Source of the DNA: an uncultured Pseudorhodobacter sp.
GTDB taxonomy: Bacteria > Pseudomonadota > Alphaproteobacteria > Rhodobacterales > Rhodobacteraceae
Assembly: GCA_945957495.1 (NCBI GenBank)
Contig: CAMFLG010000060.1
Coordinates: forward strand, 1-11,106
DNA length: 11,106 bases
Direction: 5' to 3'
The position numbers and the translations under genes are program-made. The stretch's first letter is position 1, and the number at the start of each line of letters is the position of its first letter. The notes under the pieces are model-generated. The model saw nothing but the letters and a program-made list of their open reading frames with translations, searched no databases and was not told the origin of the DNA. This document shows positions 1 through 6,057 of this stretch, piece after piece.

Positions 1-78
1 TCCCGTGACTCCGGCCTGACAGTTTGCGCAGACCCTAGCCGGGTGATAAGCGGTGTCAACAATCCTCGCCTGCCCACC

Positions 79-83
79 GGAGA
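79..83 (+). promoter_or_regulatory. Ribosome binding site of prs
   Basis: GGAGA lies 5 nt before ATG 89. It is 14 nt before ATG 98, which is too far, and downstream of the alternative GTG at 53. It therefore decides the prs start in favour of 89. Confidence 0.65.
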
Positions 84-88
84 AAGAC

Positions 89-1108
89 ATGCCCGCCATG
101 ACCGAGCCGAAACTGATCGCTGGCAACGCCAACCTGCCGCTCGCCAAATCCATCGCCCGCCGCATGTCGATGCACCGGGGCATGTCGGTCAATCTGGTAG
201 ATGCCCGCGTCGAACGCTTCAACGACGCCGAAATCTTCGTCGAGGTTTACGAAAACGTCCGGGGCGAGGATATGTATATCATCCAGCCCACCTCGAACCC
301 GGCCAATGACAACCTGATGGAACTTCTGATCATGGCCGACGCGCTGCGCCGCTCGTCCGCCGATCGCATCACCGCCGTCATCCCCTATTTCGGCTATGCC
401 CGGCAAGACCGCCGCGCCAAGGCCCGCACACCGATCACCGCCAAACTGGTCGCCAACATGGTGACAGAGGCTGGCATCGACCGCGTGCTGACGCTGGATC
501 TGCACGCAGCCCAGATTCAGGGCTTCTTCGATATCCCGGTGGACAACCTTTACGCCTCCCCCGTGTTCGCGCTCGACATCGAGCATAACTTCAAAGGCCA
601 GATGGATGATCTCATGGTCATTTCGCCCGACGTGGGCGGCGTGGCGCGCGCCCGCGAACTGGCCAAGCGGATCAATGCCCCGCTCGCCATCGTGGACAAG
701 CGCCGCGAAAAGGCCGGTGAAGTCGCCGAGATGATCGTAATCGGCAATGTCGAAGGCAAGAAATGCATCATCGTCGATGACATCTGCGACACCGCGGGCA
801 CGCTCTGCAAGGCGGCCGAAGTGCTGATCCAGCATGGCGCAACCGAGGTGCATTCCTACATCAGCCATGGCGTGCTGTCCGGCCCGGCGGTGGAACGCGT
901 GCAGAACTCGGTGATGAAATCGCTGGTGATCACCGATTCCATCGAACCGACAGAGGCAGTCAAATCCTGCCCGAACATCCGCATCGTGCCAACCGCCCCG
1001 ATGTTCGCCCAGGCCATCCTGAACATCTGGAACGGCACCTCGGTGTCGTCGCTGTTCGAAACCGACACGCTGGTTCCGATCTACGAAGGCATGTACCAGC
1101 GCGGCTGA
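89..1108 (+). CDS. prs: Ribose-phosphate pyrophosphokinase (PRPP synthetase)
   Basis: Makes PRPP from ribose 5-phosphate and ATP in the cytosol, feeding purine, pyrimidine, histidine, tryptophan and NAD synthesis. The protein is 339 aa when started at ATG 89. Class I PRPP synthetase motifs are visible: YARQDRR at 103-109 (ATP-binding region), the metal-binding DLHA at 137-140, the flexible-loop segment KRREKAGE at 204-211, and the PRPP-binding loop CIIVDDICDTAGTL at 226-239. An in-frame GTG at 53 would add 12 residues that do not look like Prs, and ATG 98 would remove three. ATG 89 is chosen because GGAGA (79-83) lies 5 nt before it. The length is slightly above the roughly 315 aa of enterobacterial Prs, as expected for this alphaproteobacterial form. 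It appears to be a single-gene unit, convergent with the regulator gene downstream. Function is near certain; only the exact start is open. Confidence 0.97.
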   Translation: MPAMTEPKLIAGNANLPLAKSIARRMSMHRGMSVNLVDARVERFNDAEIFVEVYENVRGEDMYIIQPTSNPANDNLMELLIMADALRRSSADRITAVIPYFGYARQDRRAKARTPITAKLVANMVTEAGIDRVLTLDLHAAQIQGFFDIPVDNLYASPVFALDIEHNFKGQMDDLMVISPDVGGVARARELAKRINAPLAIVDKRREKAGEVAEMIVIGNVEGKKCIIVDDICDTAGTLCKAAEVLIQHGATEVHSYISHGVLSGPAVERVQNSVMKSLVITDSIEPTEAVKSCPNIRIVPTAPMFAQAILNIWNGTSVSSLFETDTLVPIYEGMYQRG

Positions 1109-1121
1109 CGCAACCGTTCCT

Positions 1122-1146
1122 TAGGATGGGCAACAGGCCCATCCTA
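1122..1146. terminator. Hairpin between prs and the regulator gene, possible bidirectional terminator
   Basis: A perfect 10-bp stem (TAGGATGGGC, 1122-1131, with GCCCATCCTA, 1137-1146) closes a 5-nt loop. It starts 14 nt after the prs stop codon and lies between two convergent genes, so it could end both transcripts. Neither side has a T-run, so it is not a canonical intrinsic terminator. It may need Rho or act as a 3' stabilising structure. The remaining convergent gap to 1208 shows nothing else I can name. Confidence 0.55.
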
Positions 1147-1208
1147 CACGCAAAGCCTGCCGATTTGCTTGGCCCGCCAGACTGCCCGGCAAGGCCGCCG
1201 GTGGCCGC

Positions 1209-2075
1209 TCAGTATAGGTCCAGATCGCGCATGATCGGCGGCCAATCCTTGATGCGTTTGCGCGCCTTGTCCGGTGCCTTTCCCGCCACGGCGTGAATGA
1301 TGACATTCATCAGAGTCGTCATCGCCCCGGTGCTTTCCAGAAAGGCATCAACCTTGGTGGTCACATAGAACGCAAAAGGCGTCTCGCGCGCGGCCCAGGT
1401 GTTCAACTCATCCGTGACGATCACCACTTCCATCCCCAGCCGCCGCGCCGTCTGCACGATTGGCTGCGCCTCGCGGGCATAGGGGGCCATATCCACCATC
1501 ACAAGGCAGCGTTTTTCGTCGGCCCGGCGGAACGACGGGATCCATTCGACCAGCCCGCCATCATGCGGCGACAGGAACCGCACCGACCCGCGCACGATCG
1601 AAAGCCTGCGGGTGAAATCCTCGGCAATGCCGCGAATGGTCTGAAACCCCACCACGAAAACCTCATCGGCATCCGCAATCGCCTCAATCGCCGCAGGCCA
1701 TGCCGGTTTGTCCACCTCATGCGCCAGCGCCAGCACAGCATCGGCGTCGCGCTTCAGGATCGCGCCGATTTCGCCATCCAGCAGACGGAAATACCGCTCA
1801 CTCGGCGAGATATGGCTGTTCACCAACGCCGCCTGTAATTCCTCTTTCAGCCCTTGCAAGCCCTTGAACCCGGCCCGTTTCAAGAATCGGCTGACGGTGA
1901 TTTCACTCACTCCGGTCTTTGCGGCAACCGAGGCACCCGTCTCCAGGCCCAAAGTGGCCTCGTTCAGAATCAGCCATTGCGCAATGACTGCCTCGGATTT
2001 TGTCAAATCCCCCGAAAGGCCGCGCAACCGTTGGGCAAGTGGTGAATCCTCGTTCAGTTCCGGCGTTACATTCAT
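1209..2075 (-). CDS. RpiR/MurR-family transcriptional regulator (HTH plus SIS domain)
   Basis: Cytosolic DNA-binding regulator of 288 aa, a usual length for the family. The N-terminal RpiR-type helix-turn-helix spans about residues 15-85, with the recognition part near 48-70 (SVAAKTGVSEITVSRFLKRA). A C-terminal SIS-like domain spans about 128-265. Many family members sense sugar phosphates, but here the usual SIS phosphate-binding serine segment reads VDMAPYARE (194-202), and the first loop is GFQTIR (143-148). A sugar-phosphate ligand is therefore doubtful. The reading frame stays open upstream to 2279, but those extra 68 residues are not family-like and would run into the divergent gene. 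ATG 2075 is the only methionine just before the HTH domain. No good Shine-Dalgarno precedes it, so the leader may be very short. Its divergent position suggests it controls the transporter-peptidase operon starting at 2200. The family call is firm; ligand and target are inferred. Confidence 0.9.
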   Translation of the reverse strand: MNVTPELNEDSPLAQRLRGLSGDLTKSEAVIAQWLILNEATLGLETGASVAAKTGVSEITVSRFLKRAGFKGLQGLKEELQAALVNSHISPSERYFRLLDGEIGAILKRDADAVLALAHEVDKPAWPAAIEAIADADEVFVVGFQTIRGIAEDFTRRLSIVRGSVRFLSPHDGGLVEWIPSFRRADEKRCLVMVDMAPYAREAQPIVQTARRLGMEVVIVTDELNTWAARETPFAFYVTTKVDAFLESTGAMTTLMNVIIHAVAGKAPDKARKRIKDWPPIMRDLDLY

Positions 2076-2122
2076 GACAGCATTTACATCAAAATATCTA
2101 TATGGTAGCGATCTGTCATAAA
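2071..2122. repeat. Interrupted inverted repeat, candidate operator
   Basis: TTCATGACAG (2071-2080) and CTGTCATAAA (2113-2122) are reverse complements at 9 of 10 positions, including a perfect 7-bp core (ATGACAG / CTGTCAT). The arms are 32 bp apart. The left arm overlaps the regulator's start codon, and the right arm overlaps the possible -35 box of the same gene. RpiR regulators bind as dimers to inverted repeats, so paired half-sites for looping or autoregulation are possible. A chance match cannot be excluded. Confidence 0.35.
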
Positions 2123-2199
2123 CATAACATGCTCGAGTCGCGACCGCCAACAGATTTATCCCCATCGTCACGACAGCGGGCCTCAGCCGGGAGATCGAA
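2076..2199. promoter_or_regulatory. Divergent intergenic region between the regulator and the transporter operon
   Basis: This 124-bp gap must hold the promoters of both divergent units. Its left half (about 2081-2130) is clearly more AT-rich than the surrounding coding DNA. For the regulator, a possible - strand promoter is ATGACA (2114-2119) as -35, a 17-bp spacer, then TATTTT (2091-2096) as -10. Its transcript would begin only about 10 nt before the start codon, which fits the missing Shine-Dalgarno. For the operon, TTTACA (2083-2088) is a possible + strand -35, but no convincing -10 follows at the right spacing. These promoter calls are by eye and weak. Confidence 0.5.
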
Positions 2200-3219
2200 A
2201 TGAAGCTTTTTGGATTGGCGGCGTCGCTGGCTGTGATGGCAAGCATGGCGCAGGCAGAAGAGACCTTGGCCCTGTACAATTGGGGCGACTACATCAACCC
2301 CGACATCCTGACGAAATTCACCGAGGAAACCGGCATCAAGGTGACGCTGGATACCTATTCCTCGAACGAGGAAATGCTGGCGAAAATTCAGGCCGGGGCC
2401 ACGGGCTATGACATCGTGTTCCCCTCGGTTCACATGAACGACATCATGCTGAAGCTGGGCCTGCTGGAAAAGACCGACATCAATCTCAGCCCGGACTTCA
2501 AGAACATCGACCCGGCGAACCTGCGCTCGAAAGAAGACCCGACCAGCAGCTATTGCCTGCCCTATGCCTGGGGCACGGTGGGCGTGTTCTACAATGAAAA
2601 GGTCACCGGGCCGATCAGTTCGTGGGCCGATTTCTTTGCCGTGCCGGAAAAGACCGGCGGCAAGATCACCCTGCTGGATGATATGCGTGAAGTGCTGGCC
2701 ATCGGCTTGATGACGAACGGAAAATCGGTGAACTCCACCGATCCTGCGGATGTTCAACTGGCCACCGACTATATCCTTGCGCACAAGGCCAGCGTTTCGG
2801 CCTTCACCTATGACAGCATGGCGATGCTTGCATCGGGCGACATTGCGGCGGCGCATTTCTTTGTCGGCGGCAATGTGTTCTTTGTGGATATGCCGGACAT
2901 CAAATACATGATCCCGTCGGAAGGCGCGACGATGTATCAGGAAAACATCTGCGTTCTGGCATCGGCCCCCGACAAGGAAAACGCCAAGAAGTTCATGGAG
3001 TTCTACCTGCGCCCCGAAATCGCGGCGATGAACGTGGCGCAACAGTATAATGGCACCGCAAACGTGCCGGCCCGCGATCTGATCCCCGAGGCGATCAAGA
3101 ACAACCCCAACATCACCGTGTCGGCCGATACCATCGCCCGCCTGCACATCTTTGAAGACATCGGTGCCGCGCTCAAGCTGTATGACCGCGCCTGGAACAC
3201 CATCCGCACCGCGCAATGA
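2200..3219 (+). CDS. PotD/PotF-like extracellular solute-binding protein of an ABC importer
   Basis: Periplasmic binding protein of 339 aa delivering substrate to the permease encoded downstream. The N-terminus is a short Sec signal peptide (KL, hydrophobic core, AQA) with likely cleavage after residue 19. The polyamine-binding-protein fold is clear from LYNWGDYI (25-32), PSVH (75-78), DDMREVL (160-166) and the C-terminal DIGAALKLYDRAW (320-332). Aligned by eye to E. coli PotD, the pocket keeps Trp34 (W28), Ser83 (S76), Asp168 (D161) and Glu171 (E164). It changes Thr35 to G29, Tyr85 to H78, Trp229 to F221, Trp255 to Y246, Asp257 to E248, Tyr293 to about N284, and Gln327 to F318. Spermidine or putrescine is therefore not a safe substrate call. 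GGGAG (2189-2193), 6 nt before ATG 2200, supports the start. It is first in its operon and separated from the ATPase gene by a terminator hairpin. Family certain, substrate unknown. Confidence 0.93.
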   Translation: MKLFGLAASLAVMASMAQAEETLALYNWGDYINPDILTKFTEETGIKVTLDTYSSNEEMLAKIQAGATGYDIVFPSVHMNDIMLKLGLLEKTDINLSPDFKNIDPANLRSKEDPTSSYCLPYAWGTVGVFYNEKVTGPISSWADFFAVPEKTGGKITLLDDMREVLAIGLMTNGKSVNSTDPADVQLATDYILAHKASVSAFTYDSMAMLASGDIAAAHFFVGGNVFFVDMPDIKYMIPSEGATMYQENICVLASAPDKENAKKFMEFYLRPEIAAMNVAQQYNGTANVPARDLIPEAIKNNPNITVSADTIARLHIFEDIGAALKLYDRAWNTIRTAQ

Positions 3220-3227
3220 TCTGATCC

Positions 3228-3258
3228 GGGCGGCCCCTATGCGGGCCGCCCTTTGTTT
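3228..3258 (+). terminator. Intrinsic terminator inside the transporter operon
   Basis: A perfect 9-bp GC-rich stem (GGGCGGCCC, 3228-3236, with GGGCCGCCC, 3243-3251) has a 6-nt loop and is followed by TTTGTTT (3252-3258). It starts 8 nt after the binding-protein stop codon and ends 14 nt before the ATPase start. The T-run is interrupted by one G, so partial termination is likely. That would give excess binding-protein mRNA over the membrane components, a common arrangement in ABC operons. It could also protect the 3' end of the upstream message. Confidence 0.8.
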
Positions 3259-3272
3259 CCGGGGCATCTGAA

Positions 3273-4340
3273 ATGGCACTGCTTGAAATCCGCAAGGCGC
3301 GGCGTGAATTCATCACACCCGAAGGGGGCCGACTTGCCGCCCTAGACGGGGTGGATCTGGACGTGGCCGCGAATGAATTCGTCACCCTGCTAGGCCCGTC
3401 CGGCTGCGGAAAGACCACGCTCTTGCGCTCTATCTCGGGGTTTGAAACCCTGGATGCGGGCACGATCCGGCTGGACGGTGCCGATCTTTCGGCCCTGCCG
3501 CCCTTCCGCCGCCCGGTCAACACGGTGTTTCAAAGCTATGCCCTGTTCGGCCACATGACGGTCGCCCGCAACGTCGGCTACGCGCTGGAAGTGCGCGGCG
3601 AGGATCGTCAGGCACGGAGCCGCGCGGTGGGCGAGGCGCTGGAAAAGGTCGGCCTTACCGGCATGGGTGCCCGCAAACCGTCGCAGCTTTCGGGTGGGCA
3701 GCGTCAGCGCGTGGCACTGGCCCGCGCCATCATCGGCCAACCCCGTATCCTTCTGCTGGACGAACCGCTGTCGGCACTGGACCGCAACCTGCGCCAGCAG
3801 ATGCAGATAGAGCTGAAAACCCTGCAACACACGCTTGGCATCGCCTTCGTTTTCGTCACCCACGATCAGGAAGAGGCGCTGACCATGTCAGACCGCATCG
3901 TGGTCATGCGCGCAGGTCAAATCGAACAAATCGGCACGCCGCGCACGATCTACCGGCAGCCTAAGAACCGCTTTGTGGCCGAATTCATCGGTGAAACCAA
4001 TCTGTTCAGCCTGACCATTGATCAGATCGACGCGGGCCTTGCACATGCCCGCACCGCCGAAGGCCTGCAACTCCGCCTGCCCGCCGGGGGAGCCAAGGTG
4101 GGTGACAAGGCGCTTGCCGTGCTGCGCCCTTCGGATTTCACCCTGTCCGATCAGGGGATCGCGGCCACCGTTACCAAGGCGGTCTATCTGGGATCAGACC
4201 TTTATCTCTTCGCGCAGCCCGCCGTTGGCGGCCCCGAAATCCGTGTCACCGCCCGCGACAGCGCGCAGGCTCCACAAGTGGGCGCGGTGGTGCATCTGGC
4301 CTATGATCCGGCCGCCGCCCATGTGCTGGAGGCGGCATAA
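3273..4340 (+). CDS. PotA-like ABC transporter ATP-binding protein
   Basis: Cytosolic ATPase of 355 aa that powers the importer. The nucleotide-binding domain covers about residues 4-240: Walker A GPSGCGKT (41-48), signature LSGGQ (139-143), Walker B ILLLDEP (159-165, catalytic E164) and the switch histidine H197 in VTHDQEE. A C-terminal TOBE-type regulatory region follows (about 270-350), as in PotA and other CUT1/polyamine-type ATPases. All catalytic motifs are intact. The start at 3273 has only a weak GGGG upstream (3261-3264). The stop overlaps the next start in TAATG, so translation is probably coupled to the first permease. The potA symbol is withheld because the substrate is uncertain. 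Confidence 0.95.
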   Translation: MALLEIRKARREFITPEGGRLAALDGVDLDVAANEFVTLLGPSGCGKTTLLRSISGFETLDAGTIRLDGADLSALPPFRRPVNTVFQSYALFGHMTVARNVGYALEVRGEDRQARSRAVGEALEKVGLTGMGARKPSQLSGGQRQRVALARAIIGQPRILLLDEPLSALDRNLRQQMQIELKTLQHTLGIAFVFVTHDQEEALTMSDRIVVMRAGQIEQIGTPRTIYRQPKNRFVAEFIGETNLFSLTIDQIDAGLAHARTAEGLQLRLPAGGAKVGDKALAVLRPSDFTLSDQGIAATVTKAVYLGSDLYLFAQPAVGGPEIRVTARDSAQAPQVGAVVHLAYDPAAAHVLEAA

Positions 4341-5227
4341 TGGCCATGCGACGCCAGACTGCCGTGCTGACCGCCCTGCTCAGCCCGGTGACGTTGTTTC
4401 TGGGCGTGTTCTTCCTGCTGCCGCTGCTGATCATCGCGGTGTTTTCGTTTCTGACGCCGGGGCTTTATGGCGGCGTCGAATGGGCGTTCTACCCGTGGAA
4501 CTATGGCCGCATCTTCGGCTGGGCCGACGGAATTATGGAAATCTACGAACCGATCTACCTGCAGATCATGGCGCGCAGCCTTGGCTTTGCCGCGATGACG
4601 GTCGTTCTCTGCCTGCTCCTGTGCTATCCGGTGGCATTCTGGGTCAGCCGCCTGCCCGCGCGCTGGCGGCTCCTGTTCCTGTTCCTGATCACGCTGCCGT
4701 TCTTTTCCAGCCTGATCGTGCGGCTTTACGCATGGCTGCTGATCCTGAAACCCTCCGGCCTTTTGAACACGGTGCTACTGGGCATCGGCGTGATTTCCGA
4801 ACCGCTGGAGATCCTTTACACCCCGGCGGCGGTGGTGCTGGGCATGGTCTATGTCATGGTGCCCTTTATGTTCCTGCCGCTGTTCTCTTCGATAGACAAT
4901 CTGGACCGCGCCCTGGTGGAGGCTTCGATGGACCTAGGCGCCACACGGTTTCAGACCTTCATCAAGGTGATCCTGCCGCAAACGCTGCCGGGCATTCTGG
5001 GCGGCGCGGTGATCGTGTTCATCCCCTCGGTTGGCAACTTCATCGTGCCGGATGTCCTTGGCGGCGCCAAGGGGCTGATGATCGGCAACCTCGTCGAACA
5101 GCAGTTTCTGTCGGCGCGCAACTGGCCCTTCGGTTCAGCCCTGTCGATGATCGTCATGGCGGTGGTGCTGACGGTGCTGCTGACCTCGATCACCTTTGCC
5201 AAACGCAAAGGAGGCCAGAATGCGTAA
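4340..5227 (+). CDS. PotB-like ABC transporter permease
   Basis: Inner-membrane permease of 295 aa, one half of the translocation channel. Six hydrophobic segments can be read at about residues 14-38, 79-102, 110-134, 160-182, 216-236 and 265-286. The cytoplasmic EAA loop that docks on the ATPase begins at E194 (EASMDLGATRFQTF, then LPQTLPGI). The wording of this loop and the GNFIVPDVLGG segment (232-242) are typical of PotB/PotH permeases. The start at 4340 overlaps the ATPase stop by one base, and GGAGG (4328-4332) lies 7 nt before it. A second in-frame ATG at 4346 is possible but less well placed. It forms a heterodimer with the next gene's product. Confidence 0.93.
   Translation: MAMRRQTAVLTALLSPVTLFLGVFFLLPLLIIAVFSFLTPGLYGGVEWAFYPWNYGRIFGWADGIMEIYEPIYLQIMARSLGFAAMTVVLCLLLCYPVAFWVSRLPARWRLLFLFLITLPFFSSLIVRLYAWLLILKPSGLLNTVLLGIGVISEPLEILYTPAAVVLGMVYVMVPFMFLPLFSSIDNLDRALVEASMDLGATRFQTFIKVILPQTLPGILGGAVIVFIPSVGNFIVPDVLGGAKGLMIGNLVEQQFLSARNWPFGSALSMIVMAVVLTVLLTSITFAKRKGGQNA
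5207..5214 (+). promoter_or_regulatory. Ribosome binding site of the PotC-like gene
   Basis: AAAGGAGG, a near-perfect Shine-Dalgarno, lies inside the last codons of the PotB-like gene, 5 nt before ATG 5220. It decides the start against the upstream TTG at 5196 and indicates strong translation independent of the preceding gene. Confidence 0.85.
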
Positions 5228-6056
5228 TCCGATTGGCTGGGCCGCGCTGACGGCTTTCTCGCTGGGCTTCTTCCTGTTCATCTATGCGCCACTCTTGGTG
5301 ATCATCGGCTATTCGTTCAACTCGAACCCGGTCAACATGATGATCTGGGAACATTTCACCCTCGACTGGTATCGCGGCCTTCTGGGCCTGGCAGAGCGGG
5401 TAAGCGACAACAACAACCGCGCCGCCTATATCGAAAGCACCGACCAGATGTTCAAGGCGCTGCGCATCTCGCTGACGGTCGCAGGCTGCACCACGGCAAT
5501 TTCGACCGTCATCGGCACGGCCACCGCCATCGCCCTGTCGCGCTATAAATTTGCCGCCAAGGGCTTTTACAACGGTTTTCTGATGCTGCCGATGATGATG
5601 CCCGATATCGTGCTGGGCATCGGCCTGCTGATCTTTTTCGTCACCATCGGCATGCAGCTTTCGCTGCTGACAATCATCATCGGCCATTGCACCTTTCTGA
5701 CCTCATACGTCTTCATCATCGTGCAGGCGCGCATCGCAGGGCTGGACCCGGCATTGGAAGAGGCCTCGGCCGATCTTGGCGCCTCGGAATGGCTGACGCT
5801 GCGCAAGGTGCTTTTACCACAACTGGCGCCCGGCATCCTTGGCGGGGCGCTGTTGGCCTTTGTCATTTCCATGGATGATCTGGTCATCACCTATTTCGTC
5901 GCCGGAACCGACAGCACCACCCTGCCGGTGTTTATCTTCGGCATGGTACGCCGAGGCGTGAAACCGGAAATCAATGCAATTGCAACCATGATGATCGTGG
6001 CTTCGGTCATCATTGCCGCGCTTGGCCTGTGGCTGCGCTCCAGAAAGACCGATTAA
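5220..6056 (+). CDS. PotC-like ABC transporter permease
   Basis: Inner-membrane permease of 278 aa, partner of the PotB-like subunit. Hydrophobic segments lie near residues 8-31, 83-106, 117-142, 149-170, 204-226 and 252-272. The EAA loop is EEASADLGA (180-188) followed by LPQLAPGI. The segment SMDDLVITYFVAG (217-229), followed by TTLPVFIFGMVRRGVKPEIN, is a hallmark of PotC/PotI permeases. A polar stretch (about 58-76, ERVSDNNNRAAY) sits between the first two hydrophobic segments. The frame also opens at a TTG at 5196, but AAAGGAGG (5207-5214) sits 5 nt before ATG 5220, which overlaps the upstream gene by 8 nt and is preferred. Confidence 0.93.
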   Translation: MRNPIGWAALTAFSLGFFLFIYAPLLVIIGYSFNSNPVNMMIWEHFTLDWYRGLLGLAERVSDNNNRAAYIESTDQMFKALRISLTVAGCTTAISTVIGTATAIALSRYKFAAKGFYNGFLMLPMMMPDIVLGIGLLIFFVTIGMQLSLLTIIIGHCTFLTSYVFIIVQARIAGLDPALEEASADLGASEWLTLRKVLLPQLAPGILGGALLAFVISMDDLVITYFVAGTDSTTLPVFIFGMVRRGVKPEINAIATMMIVASVIIAALGLWLRSRKTD

Positions 6057-6057
6057 G

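Noticed and set aside
24..52. Possible prs promoter (TTGCGC followed by TAAGCG at 17-bp spacing)
   Set aside because: The -10 match is poor and other alignments are equally weak. The upstream sequence is cut off by the window edge, so no promoter can be supported.
53..88. Earlier GTG start of prs
   Set aside because: The added residues are not Prs-like, and the GGAGA ribosome binding site lies downstream of the GTG and directly serves ATG 89.
2076..2279. N-terminal extension of the regulator reading frame by 68 residues
   Set aside because: The extra residues do not resemble the RpiR family, cover the divergent promoter region and overlap the start of the binding-protein gene. ATG 2075 gives the normal family length.
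2116..3279. Long - strand open frame opposite the binding-protein gene, and similar antisense frames opposite prs, atpD and atpG
   Set aside because: The translations are His/Arg/Gly-rich antisense shadows typical of high-GC genes, with no recognisable domain and no supporting ribosome binding site.
4018..5250. Long open frame (410 codons) on the + strand across the ATPase and permease genes
   Set aside because: It is a shadow frame of GC-rich coding DNA. Its translation is rich in Arg, Pro and Gly without any domain, while the true frames have intact ABC motifs.
2200..6056. Confident naming of the transporter as potDABC or potFGHI for spermidine or putrescine
   Set aside because: The family match is clear, but the binding-protein pocket is altered and the operon carries a peptidase, so a substrate-specific name is not supported.
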